Assembly: GCA_965220825.1 (NCBI GenBank)
Contig: OZ244839.1
Span: 2,108,001-2,172,000 of the forward strand
Source of the DNA: G965220825 sp965220825
GTDB taxonomy: Bacteria > Pseudomonadota > Alphaproteobacteria > UBA828
DNA length: 64,000 nt
Reading direction: 5' to 3'
Made by a program: the position numbers and the translations under genes. The notes beneath the pieces were generated by a model, which saw nothing but the letters and a program-made list of their open reading frames with translations, did no database searches and had not been told where the DNA came from. This document shows, one piece after another, positions 32,720-41,425 of this stretch (its first letter is position 1; every line of letters starts with the position of its first letter).

Positions 32720-33005
32720 CGTCGGCGGGAACCCGTCGACTATGGCGATAAACGCCGTTCGGAATAAGCGTTACGGACCCGGGGGCAGTACCCGGCGCCT
32801 CCACCATTTCCGGGCCCCGCGGCCCGGCTTCCCGGGGGCGAACCAGGATCGACGTGCGTGGTAAAGGTGCGGTCTTCGCCCGGCATGGTACCACCGTTAT
32901 CGGGCCAACTCAGAGGTGCGAACGACAACGAAGTCGCCCTCGCTGCCTAGCATCGTCTAGGCAAGCGCGGCTCGGGGGGCGCCGGGCAACAGAAGCCCCC
33001 CACGA
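32720..33005 (+). ncRNA. ssrA: Permuted two-piece tmRNA (alpha-type)
   Basis: Acceptor piece first: T-stem CCGGG/CCCGG (32779-32783 with 32791-32795), loop GGCAGTA, then CGCCTCC (32796-32802) and encoded ACCA (32803-32806). A 27-base spacer follows with a perfect 7-bp hairpin (32810-32827, loop CCGC). The coding piece starts GGGGGCGAACCAGGATCGACG at 32834. GGGGGCG pairs with CGCCTCC to give a 7-bp acceptor stem with a G3-U70 wobble, the alanine identity element. The tag frame 32918-32950 encodes ANDNEVALAA then TAG. Pseudoknot-like GGGGGGC/GCCCCC blocks follow to about 33000. tmRNA rescues stalled ribosomes and tags the nascent chain. Outer ends are approximate. Confidence 0.92.
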
Positions 33006-33042
33006 ACCTGCCGGACGGCGGGCGGCGGGCGGCGGGCGGAGC

Positions 33043-33579
33043 ATGGGCAAGGATCTGATCGGCTACAACAAGCTGCTGGACCGCGGGCTCCGGAGCGTCG
33101 TCCGCGAGGCCATACGCGTCGCCGCCGAGAAAGGCTGGCCCGGCGACCACCACGCCTATATCAGCTTCAAGACCACCGCCCCGGGTGTTGAGGTGGCCGA
33201 CTTCCTCCGCGAGCGCTATCCGGACGAGATGACCATCGTCCTGCAGCACCAGTTCTGGGACCTCGCGGTGGACGACGACGCCTTCGAGGTGACCCTCAGC
33301 TTCAACAAGCTCGGCCAGCGCCTCCGGGTGCCGTTCGCAGCACTCACCGCCTATGCGGATCCGACGGCGAGCTTCAGCCTGCAGTTCCACCCGACCAAGA
33401 AGGCGGCGAAGCGCACCGGCCCCCGCGCCGTCGGCGAAGCGCCCGAACCCCCGGGGAAGGCCGGCGCGACGCCTCACGCGGCGCGGGATGCGGACGCTGC
33501 GGAGGCGGACGGTAGCGACGACGGCGAGGATGGCGGCAACGACAAGGTGGTGGCGCTCGACCGCTTCCGCAAGAAGTAG
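33043..33579 (+). CDS. sspB: SspB, ClpXP adaptor for tmRNA-tagged proteins (alpha type)
   Basis: 178 residues. The substrate-binding fold covers residues 1-125 (IGYNKLLDRGLRSVVREAIR, HHAYISFKTTAPGVEVADFLRERYPDEMTIVLQHQFWDL, FEVTLSFNKLGQRLRVPFAALTAYADP). A charged disordered linker (residues 130-165) leads to the C-terminal ClpX-binding tail VVALDRFRKK. SspB tethers ssrA-tagged proteins to ClpXP for destruction. It starts about 40 bases after the tmRNA gene, so the tag and its reader are adjacent. Confidence 0.93.
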   Translation: MGKDLIGYNKLLDRGLRSVVREAIRVAAEKGWPGDHHAYISFKTTAPGVEVADFLRERYPDEMTIVLQHQFWDLAVDDDAFEVTLSFNKLGQRLRVPFAALTAYADPTASFSLQFHPTKKAAKRTGPRAVGEAPEPPGKAGATPHAARDADAAEADGSDDGEDGGNDKVVALDRFRKK

Positions 33580-33587
33580 CCCGCCGC

Positions 33588-34361
33588 CTACTCCTCCCAT
33601 TCCAGATTGCCGCAGACCCCGAGCAGCTGCCCGGTAATGTGGCGCGCGCCTTGGGACGCGAGGAAGAACGCGGTCTCCGCCACCTCCTCCGGGGCGATAT
33701 AGGTGCGAAGCGAGATGAAGCTCCGATAGCGCGCCTCCGCCTCCTCCAGGGTCTGATTCCGCTCCTTGGCGAGCTTCGCGGCGAGCGCGCGTCCGCGCGG
33801 GTTGTCGACGATCCCCGGCAGAATCGCGTTGCAGCGGATACCGAAGGGGCCGAGCTCCCGCGCGAGGTTTCGCGTCATCCCCTCCATCGCCCATTTGGAG
33901 GCGATATAGGGCGTGCGCAGCGGCAGGCCCGTGCGGGTCGAAGCCGAAGAGATGTTCATGATCGAACCCGCGCCCGCCGCCTTCATGGGCGGTACGGCCC
34001 GCTTGATGCAGTAGAAGAGGGCGTGAAGGTTTACGGCCATGGCGCGGTGCCACGCCGCGTCGCTCACCTCCTCGATGGGCGCCCGCGGCTGCCCGATACC
34101 CGCATTGTTCACCAGCACGTCGAGCCCGCCCAGCTGGCGAGCACCCTCGTCGAACCAGCGTCCGACCTCTTCGGCGGAGCCCACATCGGCCGGGCTTCCC
34201 GTCATGCCCGGATTCGCGGACAGCACGCCTTCCAGACTCTCGGCCGTGAGACAGCAGATATGAACCCGCGCGCCCGCCCCGTGGAAGCGCTCGGCAACGG
34301 CCCGGCCGATGCCCCGGCCGGCACCGGTAACCATCACTCTCTGCGGGCGCTCGACGGGCAT
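33588..34361 (-). CDS. SDR family oxidoreductase
   Basis: 257 residues of classical short-chain dehydrogenase fold: nucleotide motif TGAGRGIGRA (residues 12-21), NNAGIGQP, catalytic Ser in MNISSASTRTG and YIASK (Tyr-x-x-x-Lys). The C-terminal end has ITGQLLGVCGNLEWEE. The motif after the second strand lacks an obvious Asp-Arg NAD/NADP discriminator, so the cofactor is undecided. It is convergent with sspB (9 bases) and divergent from fumC. Substrate unknown. Confidence 0.87.
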   Translation of the reverse strand: MPVERPQRVMVTGAGRGIGRAVAERFHGAGARVHICCLTAESLEGVLSANPGMTGSPADVGSAEEVGRWFDEGARQLGGLDVLVNNAGIGQPRAPIEEVSDAAWHRAMAVNLHALFYCIKRAVPPMKAAGAGSIMNISSASTRTGLPLRTPYIASKWAMEGMTRNLARELGPFGIRCNAILPGIVDNPRGRALAAKLAKERNQTLEEAEARYRSFISLRTYIAPEEVAETAFFLASQGARHITGQLLGVCGNLEWEE

Positions 34362-34487
34362 GGCTGCTCCCTGCCTTTCCGCGCGCTCCCCGGAGGCCGT
34401 GGGGTGCGCCGCGGGGCCTTCGGGTTATGCCGCTTGCGGCCGCCGTGGTAAAGGAGCCCATCCCCAACCGGCAGGAGCGGAGCGTCC

Positions 34488-35888
34488 ATGAGCGGCAGAT
34501 CGGCAAAGACCCGGCGCGAGACCGATTCCCTCGGCGCGGTCGCGGTGCCGGCGCACGCCTATTGGGGTGCGCAGACCCAGCGCAGCCTGAAGAACTTCAA
34601 GATCGGCGGCGAGCGCATGCCGGCGCCCATGATCCGCGCGCTCGGCCTCGTCAAACAGGCGGCGGCGCGGGCCAACATGGCCCAGGGCACGCTGGACCGG
34701 AAGCGCGGGCGCGCGATCGAGAAGGCGGCGCGCGAGGTGGCCGCCGGCAAGCTTGACGACCACTTCCCCCTCGTGGTCTGGCAGACGGGCTCCGGCACCC
34801 AGAGCAACATGAACAGCAACGAGGTGATCGCCAACCGGGCCTGCGAGATCCTGGGCGCGCCCATGGGGCGGAAGACGCCCGTCCACCCCAACGACCATGT
34901 CAATCTCTGCCAATCCTCCAACGACACCTTCCCCACGGCGATGCATATTGCGGCGGTGGAGCAGTGCCATCACGCGCTGCTGCCTGCGCTCGACCATCTG
35001 AGTTCGGGCCTCGCCGCCAAATCGCGGGCGTTCCGCCGGATCGTGAAGATCGGGCGCACCCATCTCCAGGATGCGACCCCGCTTACCCTCGGCCAGGAGT
35101 TCTCGGGCTACGCGACACAGGTGAAATACGGCACCGCACGGGTTAAGGCGGCCCTGCCGCGCCTGAGCGCGCTGGCCCAAGGCGGGACCGCCGTCGGCAG
35201 CGGGCTCAACGCGACGCCGGGCTTCGACGCGCTGTTCGCGGCGGAAGTCTCGGCACTGACCGGCCTTCCCTTCAAGACCGCCGAGAACAAGTTCGAGGCC
35301 ATCGCCGCCAACGACGCGGTGGTCGAGATGTCCGGCGCCCTGAACACCATCGCCGCAAGCCTGATGAAGATCGCCAACGATATCCGGCTTCTGGGCTCGG
35401 GCCCCCGCTGCGGCTTCGGCGAGCTGGAGCTCCCCGCCAACGAGCCCGGCTCCTCCATCATGCCCGGCAAGGTCAATCCGACCCAGGCGGAGGCGCTCAC
35501 CATGGTGGCCGCCCAGGTCATGGGCAATCATGTGGCGATCTCCGTCGGCGGTGCCAACGGCCATTTCGAGCTCAACGTCTTCAAGCCGGTGATGATCTAC
35601 AACCTGCTGCAGTCCATCCGCCTGCTCGCCGACGGCGCGCGCAGCTTCACAGACAACTGCGTCGCCGGCATCGAGGCCAACCGCGCGCGCATCGACAGCC
35701 ATCTGCGCCAGTCGCTGATGCTGGTCACCGCGCTCAACCCCCATATCGGGTACGACAACGCGGCCAGGATCGCGAAGAAGGCGCACGCGGAAGGCACCAC
35801 GCTCAAAGCGGCCGCACTGGCGCTCGGCCTCGTGAGCGAGGCGGATTTCGACGCCTGGACCGATCCGTCCGCAATGACCGGGGCATAG
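34488..35888 (+). CDS. fumC: Fumarate hydratase class II
   Basis: 466 residues. Hydrates fumarate to malate in the TCA cycle without iron-sulfur cluster. The superfamily signature GSSIMPGKVNPTQAEAL is present, with QTGSGTQSNMNSNEVIANRA, HPNDHVNLCQSSNDTFPTAMH and GRTHLQDATPLTLGQEFSGY. ATG 34488 follows GGAGCGG. Length is typical of the class II enzyme. It stands alone between divergent and convergent neighbours. Confidence 0.95.
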   Translation: MSGRSAKTRRETDSLGAVAVPAHAYWGAQTQRSLKNFKIGGERMPAPMIRALGLVKQAAARANMAQGTLDRKRGRAIEKAAREVAAGKLDDHFPLVVWQTGSGTQSNMNSNEVIANRACEILGAPMGRKTPVHPNDHVNLCQSSNDTFPTAMHIAAVEQCHHALLPALDHLSSGLAAKSRAFRRIVKIGRTHLQDATPLTLGQEFSGYATQVKYGTARVKAALPRLSALAQGGTAVGSGLNATPGFDALFAAEVSALTGLPFKTAENKFEAIAANDAVVEMSGALNTIAASLMKIANDIRLLGSGPRCGFGELELPANEPGSSIMPGKVNPTQAEALTMVAAQVMGNHVAISVGGANGHFELNVFKPVMIYNLLQSIRLLADGARSFTDNCVAGIEANRARIDSHLRQSLMLVTALNPHIGYDNAARIAKKAHAEGTTLKAAALALGLVSEADFDAWTDPSAMTGA

Positions 35889-35913
35889 GCCGCCCGGCCA
35901 AGCACGCGGACGA

Positions 35914-36558
35914 TCAGAGTTTGCGGGCCTGGGCTATGGGGAGGTCGGCGATACGCGCATATTCGCCGCCGGTGAAGCGCGCCGGATCCGCCAGATAGTC
36001 CGCCACGAGCTCCGTCGAATCGACGCCCCAGAAGAGCTCGCCCCCGACCGCGAAGGTGGGAACGCCGAAAACACCGCGCCGGGCGGCGTTCTCGGTCTCT
36101 TGCCGGAGGGCGTCCTTCACCGCCAGGTCGGCAATGAGGGCGTCCGCATCGGCGATACCGAGCCGGTCGACCACGCGCCGCCATTCCGCGTCGTCCCCGA
36201 GGTCCCGGCCTTCGCCGAAGATCGCCTCGAATACCCCGCGCACCACGGCCGGGTCCCCGCCTCGGGCCGTGGCCAGCCGCAGGGGGCGAAGCGGATTGAA
36301 GGGATGGGCCGGCGGCATGCGGAAGGGGATGCCCTCCCGCGCCGCATACCAGTGGCACCAGCGGTAGGTGTGCACCCGCTTCGCCGGAATCTCGGCGGGC
36401 CCCTTGTGGCCCCAATGGCCGAGCAGCCCGGCGAAGAGCACCGGGCGGAACGTCACCTCCAGCTCCCGCGGCAGGCGCTCGAAACGGACGAGCTGGAGAT
36501 AGGAAAAGGGCGATATGAAGTCGAAATACCAGTCGGCGGCGGGCATGGCGGGGCTCAT
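35914..36558 (-). CDS. 2-hydroxychromene-2-carboxylate isomerase-like DsbA-fold protein
   Basis: 214 residues of thioredoxin/kappa-GST fold: WYFDFISPFSYLQL (active-site Ser region), LLGHWGHKGPAEIPAKRVHTYRW, GVFGVPTFAVGGELFWGVDS near the C-terminus. These match the NahD/2-hydroxychromene-2-carboxylate isomerase family, GSH-dependent enzymes of aromatic degradation with a wider set of relatives. ATG 36558 overlaps the upstream GST stop in ATGA, so translation is coupled; ATG 36546 is the alternative. No aromatic pathway genes are nearby. Confidence 0.83.
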   Translation of the reverse strand: MSPAMPAADWYFDFISPFSYLQLVRFERLPRELEVTFRPVLFAGLLGHWGHKGPAEIPAKRVHTYRWCHWYAAREGIPFRMPPAHPFNPLRPLRLATARGGDPAVVRGVFEAIFGEGRDLGDDAEWRRVVDRLGIADADALIADLAVKDALRQETENAARRGVFGVPTFAVGGELFWGVDSTELVADYLADPARFTGGEYARIADLPIAQARKL

Positions 36559-37247
36559 CCGGTGGAATATTGCGGCGCACCGAAGAGGTTGTGCTTCGCC
36601 TCGTCCGACTTGGCGATGTCCTTCCAGCGTTCGCGAAGCAGGTCGAGGCCGCGACCAACCGCCGGCCGCCCACGGATCGCCCCGTACCAGCGGCGGATCG
36701 CGGGAAAATCGTCGAGTGCGAGGCCCGCAAGCTTGTGGATGCGTATCCAGGGGAAGCACGCCATGTCGGCGATGGAATAGGCGCCTGCGAGATAGCGCTC
36801 GGCCTCCAGACGCCGCTCCATCACGCCCAGCAGCCGGTCGCACTCCTTGCGGTAGCGCTCGGCGGCGTAGGGCACGGGCTGCGGCGCATAGTGCGTGAAA
36901 TGCTGGGCCTGGCCCATCATGGGGCCGAGATTGCCCATCTGGAACATGAGCCACTGCATGACAAGGTGCCGCCCGGCGGGTTCCGCCGGGAGGAACCGCC
37001 CGGCCTTCTCCGCGAGATAGATCAGGATCGCGCCGCTCTCGAACACGGCGTAGGGTCCGCCGCCGGGCCCCTCCCTGTCCAGGATGGCCGGCACCTTTCT
37101 GTTGGGATTGACGGCGAGATAGTCCGGGTCGAACTGAGCACCCGCGGTAATGTCCACGGGGCGGGCGGTGTAGGGGAGCCCGGTTTCTTCCAGCAGTATC
37201 TGCACCTTGTGGCCGTTGGGCGTAGGCCAGGTGTAGAGCTCGATCAA
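36555..37247 (-). CDS. Glutathione S-transferase (YghU/YfcG-like)
   Basis: 230 residues. The thioredoxin-like domain (residues 1-85) has IELYTWPTPNGHKVQILLEETGLPY, NPNRKVPAILD and ESGAILIYLAEK. The helical domain follows (QWLMFQMGNLGPMMGQAQHFTHYAP, YSIADMACFPWIR). The TPNGHK stretch at the active site is typical of the Nu-class/YfcG group, which also reduces disulfides. It overlaps the downstream isomerase gene by four bases, implying joint function in glutathione chemistry. Confidence 0.88.
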   Translation of the reverse strand: MIELYTWPTPNGHKVQILLEETGLPYTARPVDITAGAQFDPDYLAVNPNRKVPAILDREGPGGGPYAVFESGAILIYLAEKAGRFLPAEPAGRHLVMQWLMFQMGNLGPMMGQAQHFTHYAPQPVPYAAERYRKECDRLLGVMERRLEAERYLAGAYSIADMACFPWIRIHKLAGLALDDFPAIRRWYGAIRGRPAVGRGLDLLRERWKDIAKSDEAKHNLFGAPQYSTG

Positions 37248-37256
37248 CGGGACGTC

Positions 37257-37739
37257 CTATTGCGCCCCGGCGCCGCTCTCGCCCATATCCGCGTCGAACT
37301 CGGCGCCGAGCGCCTCGCCATCGGTGATCTGCGCGTCGGTCATGCCGCCGACAAGCGCATTCAGCATGAGGCGGGCATTCTCGCGCCCCCGCCGCTCCGC
37401 CACGCGAAGCCAGGCATAGGCACGCACCCTGTCGCGCGGCACGTCGAGCCCCTGGGCGTAGAGAGTCCCCAACAGGATCTGAGCGTCCGCGATGCCGGCA
37501 CGCGCCGCCTGTTCGTACCAGGGCAGGGCTTTGGCGCGGTCGCCGCTGGTTTGCCAGGCCATGCCGAGGGCGAATGCCATGTGGGCATCACCGGCTTCCG
37601 CCAGCGGCTGCCATTCCCGGATGGCCGCGGCGTAGTCGCCCGCCGTATAGGCGCGCCAGCCCGCCTCGGCGCCGGCGGTGGCGCGCTCGGGCGCGAGTAC
37701 GAGCGCAAGTGCAAGAACTGCGGCGACAACCCCGAACAT
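37257..37739 (-). CDS. Exported Sel1/TPR-repeat protein
   Basis: 160 residues. Signal peptide MFGVVAAVLALALVLAPERATAG; then about three Sel1/TPR repeats (GWRAYTAGDYAAAIREWQPLAEAG, MAFALGMAWQTSGDRAKALPWYEQAARAG, AQILLGTLYAQGLDVPRDRVRAYAWL). Such repeats mediate protein contacts in the periplasm. The stop is 10 bases from the GST start; the two may share a transcript. No partner can be named. Confidence 0.83.
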   Translation of the reverse strand: MFGVVAAVLALALVLAPERATAGAEAGWRAYTAGDYAAAIREWQPLAEAGDAHMAFALGMAWQTSGDRAKALPWYEQAARAGIADAQILLGTLYAQGLDVPRDRVRAYAWLRVAERRGRENARLMLNALVGGMTDAQITDGEALGAEFDADMGESGAGAQ

Positions 37740-37804
37740 CCGTGCCCTCGCGGCGCTGCGGTCGGGAGTGGCCCCGGTCTCCGCAGCGCGTCCCTTGGAA
37801 GGGA

Positions 37805-37972
37805 TTATTTTATCTTTCCTTCCTTGAAATCGACATGCTTGCGCGCGACGGGATCGTATTTGCGGAACGACAGCTTTTCGGTCTGCGTGCGGGGGTTCTT
37901 CTTGGTGGTGTAGTAGAAGCCCGTACCCGCCGTGCTGACAAGCTTCACGAGAATGCTGCTGGGCTTGGCCAT
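37805..37972 (-). CDS. rpmG: 50S ribosomal protein L33
   Basis: 55 residues: MAKPSSILVKLVSTAGTGFY then YTTKKNPRTQTEKLSFRKYDPVARKHVDFKEGKIK, the standard alphaproteobacterial L33 without the zinc-binding cysteines. ATG 37972 is the family start; an upstream in-frame ATG at 37990 is less likely. It stands as a single gene. Confidence 0.95.
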   Translation of the reverse strand: MAKPSSILVKLVSTAGTGFYYTTKKNPRTQTEKLSFRKYDPVARKHVDFKEGKIK

Positions 37973-38086
37973 CGCTGCGCGCCTCGACATGCGGATTGTG
38001 AAGGAACGGCGACACTAGCGCTTGGGCGGCACCTGTCAAGCGGCACGCGGCCGGGCCCGAGCCCTGGGGTCTTTCGCTCTGCGCCC

Positions 38087-39259
38087 TCAATATCCGCGCA
38101 CCATGCCGAGGTCGTGGACGGCGATATAGTTCAGGATCATCTCTTCGGAGACCGGCGCGAAGCGGAAGAGCCGCGCGTCCCGCCACAGGCGCTCCAGATG
38201 CGTCTCCTTCGCATAGCCCATGCCGCCCATGGTCTGCATGGCGCGCTCGATGCCTTCCGCCGCCGCCCGTGCCGCGATCAGCTTCGCCATGTTGGCTTCC
38301 GAGCCGTAAGGGAGGCCCGCATCGTGCCGGGCCGCCGCCTTGTGGTTCATCACCGCGGCGCATTCGATCTCGGCGGTGGCCAGAGCGAGCGGGAACTGAA
38401 GCCCCTGATAGGAGGAGATGGGCCGCCCGCCGAAGACCTTGCGCTGGTTCGCGTAGTCCACCGCAAGGCGGGACGCGAGGCGCACCGTGCCGACCAGCCC
38501 CGCGGTGGTCACGATGCGCTCGGTGTTCAGCACGTCGAGAAGCTCGGGCCAGCCGCCGTGGAGCGTGCCGATCAACTCGTCTCCCGCCACCGCCACGTTC
38601 TCGAAATAGACGTTGCTCGCAGGCACGCAGCGCGTGCCCACCTTGTCGATGGCGGAATGGGTGAGCCCGGCCCGCTTCGTGTCGATCAGGAAGAGCGAGA
38701 TGCCGTCGGTACGCCGCGCGGCCTCCTCCACCTTCCTGGTGCGTGCGACCACGAGCATCTTGTCCACCTCGGGAACGGCGGAAATCCAGATCTTGCGCCC
38801 GTTGAGAAGCCAGCCATTGCCCCGCGCCTCGGCGAAGCTGCGGATCTCCAGGCTGTTGGTGCCGGCATCCGGCTCGGTAAGCGCCATGCAGCACTGGAGT
38901 TCGCCCCGAATCAGCGGCGGCAAAAGGGTGCGGCGCATGGCCTCCGACCCGTAGCGAGCGATGGCGACGCCGCCGAAGATGGGGTTGACCATAAAGAGCT
39001 GGGCGAGCGTCGAGCCTGCGCCGCTCTCGCACAGAGCCTCGATGACGAGCGCTTGGTCGAGCATGCCGAGCCCCGCACCGCCATGGCTCTCGGGCAATGC
39101 GATACCGCCGAAGCCCGCGGCGCAGATCGCCTGCCACATTTCCGCCGGGTAGGCACCGCGCTCGTCCAGATCCCGCCAATAGTCGAGGCCGAAGCGGGCG
39201 CCGACGCGCCGCGCCGTCTCCACCATCAGCGTCCGTTCTTCGCTGAGCGCCGCATCCAC
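38087..39259 (-). CDS. Acyl-CoA dehydrogenase
   Basis: 390 residues of the flavin acyl-CoA dehydrogenase fold: QCCMALTEPDAGTNSLEIRSFA (FAD/substrate loop), WLLNGRKIWISAVPEVDKMLV, the C-terminal YQGLQFPLALATAEIECAA and MQTMGGMGYAKETHLERLWRDARLF with a final block ending AVHDLGMVRGY. The catalytic Glu, which varies in position between classes, was not assigned. It is followed on the same strand by an enoyl-CoA hydratase and a thiolase, giving three successive beta-oxidation-type activities. Confidence 0.9.
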   Translation of the reverse strand: MDAALSEERTLMVETARRVGARFGLDYWRDLDERGAYPAEMWQAICAAGFGGIALPESHGGAGLGMLDQALVIEALCESGAGSTLAQLFMVNPIFGGVAIARYGSEAMRRTLLPPLIRGELQCCMALTEPDAGTNSLEIRSFAEARGNGWLLNGRKIWISAVPEVDKMLVVARTRKVEEAARRTDGISLFLIDTKRAGLTHSAIDKVGTRCVPASNVYFENVAVAGDELIGTLHGGWPELLDVLNTERIVTTAGLVGTVRLASRLAVDYANQRKVFGGRPISSYQGLQFPLALATAEIECAAVMNHKAAARHDAGLPYGSEANMAKLIAARAAAEGIERAMQTMGGMGYAKETHLERLWRDARLFRFAPVSEEMILNYIAVHDLGMVRGY

Positions 39260-39262
39260 CGT

Positions 39263-40045
39263 TCAGGTTCCCGTGAAGTGCGCCTCACGCTTCTCCAGGA
39301 AGGCCCGGCAGCCCTCGTGGGCGTCCTCGCTGTCCAATAGGAGGGAGATCATCGCCTCCTCATGCGCAAGGGCCGCCGGCAGCGGCATGTCGGCCCCGGC
39401 GCCCAGCGCGCGCTTCAGCAATCGCAGCGCGAGCGGGGAGTTGGCGGCGATCCGGCCGGCCAGCGCGAGGGTATCCGCCATCAGCGAATCCGGCGGGACG
39501 ACGCGGTTGGCGAGCCCGAGGGCCATCGCCTCCACCGCATCGATGGGCTCGCCGGTGAACATCAGCTCCTTGGCGCGGCACAGGGGAATCTGGCGGATCA
39601 GCCGCTGCGAGCCGCCGGCGCCCGGGAACAGCCCGAGCTTGATCTCGGGCAGCCCGATGCGTGCGCGCTCGGACAGCAGCCTGATGTCGGTCGCGAGCAT
39701 GAGCTCCGCGCCGCCGCCGAGCGCAAAGCCGTTGACCGCCGCCATGGTGGGTTTTTCCAGTGTCTCGATCCGCCGGAACAGGCGATGGATGGTGCGCGCG
39801 AACTCTTCGTAATGGGCGAGCCCCCGGCGGGAGTCGAGATCGGCGATGTCCCCACCGGCGACGAACGCGCGGCCGGCGCCGGTAAAGACGACGACGCGGA
39901 TGTCCGCATCCGCCTCCATCCGGTCCACGGCGCCGTCGAGCAGCGCGCAGGTGGGCAGATCCAGTGCGTTCAGCTTCTCCGGGCGATTGACGGTCACGAT
40001 CCCGATGCCGTCCCGGACCTCCGTCAAAACGGCGCTCTCGCCCAT
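39263..40045 (-). CDS. Enoyl-CoA hydratase/isomerase family protein
   Basis: 260 residues: VNRPEKLNALDLPTCALLDG, AFVAGGDIADLDSRRG, the oxyanion-hole region AAVNGFALGGGAELMLATDIRL and GLPEIKLGLFPGAGGSQRLIRQ, where the first catalytic Glu is part of GGGAELML and a second in PEIKLG. ATG 40045 is preceded by GGAGGGAGC. It lies four bases upstream of the acyl-CoA dehydrogenase, which starts right after its stop, so the two are co-translated. Substrate chain length unknown. Confidence 0.92.
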   Translation of the reverse strand: MGESAVLTEVRDGIGIVTVNRPEKLNALDLPTCALLDGAVDRMEADADIRVVVFTGAGRAFVAGGDIADLDSRRGLAHYEEFARTIHRLFRRIETLEKPTMAAVNGFALGGGAELMLATDIRLLSERARIGLPEIKLGLFPGAGGSQRLIRQIPLCRAKELMFTGEPIDAVEAMALGLANRVVPPDSLMADTLALAGRIAANSPLALRLLKRALGAGADMPLPAALAHEEAMISLLLDSEDAHEGCRAFLEKREAHFTGT

Positions 40046-40085
40046 GGCTCCCTCCTGCGCGCCTCGGCCCCGCGTCCCCGGCCCG

Positions 40086-41279
40086 TCAGTGCCGTGTCGC
40101 GCCCAATATGGTGACGCAGGCCGCTGCCACGTCGTTGCCGAGCCAGCCACCGGCATTCTCGGCAAGGCCGAAGCGGGCACCCGCATGCTGACGCGCGCCC
40201 GAACGGCCCCGAAGCTGATCCGCGAGTTCGACGAGTTGTGCCGCTCCGGTCGCGCCGATGGGGTGCCCCTTGCTGAGCAGCCCGCCGCTCGGGTTGACGG
40301 GCCGCGCACCGCCGAGAGCGGTGGAGCCGTCGCGCAGCAGACGGACCGCCTCGCCCGGCGGACAGAGGCCGAGCTCTTCGCAGAGCATCAGCTCGGCGGG
40401 CGCCGCGGCGTCGTGGACCTCCACGACGTCGATCTCCTCCGGCCCGATGCCGGCTTCCTCATAGGCGGCCTGCGCCGCTTCCGCCGCTGCGGGCCGCGCG
40501 CCGGGCGCGCCGCCCCGGCCCGACCGCAGGACGCTCGCGCACACCGCGACGGGGTGGACCGCCTTGCGCGCCGCATAGTCCTCGCTCATCAGCACGAGCG
40601 CGGCCGCGCCGTCGCCAATGGGCGAGCACATCATCAGGGTGAGCGGTGCGGCGACCAAGCGGCTCTCCAGAACCTCCTCCAGGGTAACGGGCGTCTGGAA
40701 CTGCGCCTTGGGGTTGAGCGCGCCGGCACGCCGCTGCTTGACGGAGACGGCGGCGAAATCGCGGGCGGTCGCGCCGGTCCGCTCCGCATAGTCGGCGGCG
40801 AGCCCGGCATAGAGGCTCATGAAGACGGATCCGCCGCCGCCCGGCGAGGCCTGGCGCGCCATCTCCTCCAGCTCCTCCGGGTCCGCCGCGGTCTCCAGCG
40901 CCCTCATGGGCACCGACTTGTCCTCGTTGGACATTTTCTCGGCGGCGACGGCGAGCGCCACGTCGCACCGGCCGGCACCCACCGCCAGTACAGCCAGGTG
41001 AAAGGCGGTGGAAGCGGACGCACAGGCGTTCTCCACATTCACGATGGGTTTGCCGAGCAGACCCGCATTGCGGAGCGCCACCTGCCCGCGCACGCATTCC
41101 TGGCCCGTGAGCAGCCCACCCGCGGCATTGCCGAAAAAGACCATGCCGATTTCGTCCGTATCGCACGCCGCGTCCTGGAGCGCGGCCTGGGCCGCTTCCG
41201 CCGCCAGGCTTCTGAGGCTTGCCTCCGGAAACTTGCCGAAACGGGTCATCCCCGTCCCGCCGATCACCACCTTGCGCAT
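40086..41279 (-). CDS. Thiolase family protein (SCP2-thiolase-like)
   Basis: 397 residues. The nucleophile Cys lies in NVENACASASTAFHLAV (about residue 86) and the base His in GHPIGATGAAQLVEL. The final Cys of the CGGGQG motif found in classical thiolases is missing (AGGWLGNDVAAACVTIL), as in the SCP2/lipid-transfer thiolase group. Other motifs: GNAAGGLLTGQE, IGDGAAALVLMSE, VEVHDAAAPAEL. It is upstream of the enoyl-CoA hydratase on the same strand, suggesting a fatty or branched acyl-CoA breakdown unit. Confidence 0.88.
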   Translation of the reverse strand: MRKVVIGGTGMTRFGKFPEASLRSLAAEAAQAALQDAACDTDEIGMVFFGNAAGGLLTGQECVRGQVALRNAGLLGKPIVNVENACASASTAFHLAVLAVGAGRCDVALAVAAEKMSNEDKSVPMRALETAADPEELEEMARQASPGGGGSVFMSLYAGLAADYAERTGATARDFAAVSVKQRRAGALNPKAQFQTPVTLEEVLESRLVAAPLTLMMCSPIGDGAAALVLMSEDYAARKAVHPVAVCASVLRSGRGGAPGARPAAAEAAQAAYEEAGIGPEEIDVVEVHDAAAPAELMLCEELGLCPPGEAVRLLRDGSTALGGARPVNPSGGLLSKGHPIGATGAAQLVELADQLRGRSGARQHAGARFGLAENAGGWLGNDVAAACVTILGATRH

Positions 41280-41425
41280 GGTACCCCTCCTTCACCGCCT
41301 CGCGCGCAGTCTATCCGAGCCTCTCGCCGCCACGCCAGCCGCGCGAGAGGACGGCGGCTTTACCGGCGGGATGGATTTTTCTACGCTGCGGCCGTCGGCC
41401 ACACAGGCGGCAACGGGAACGACGC

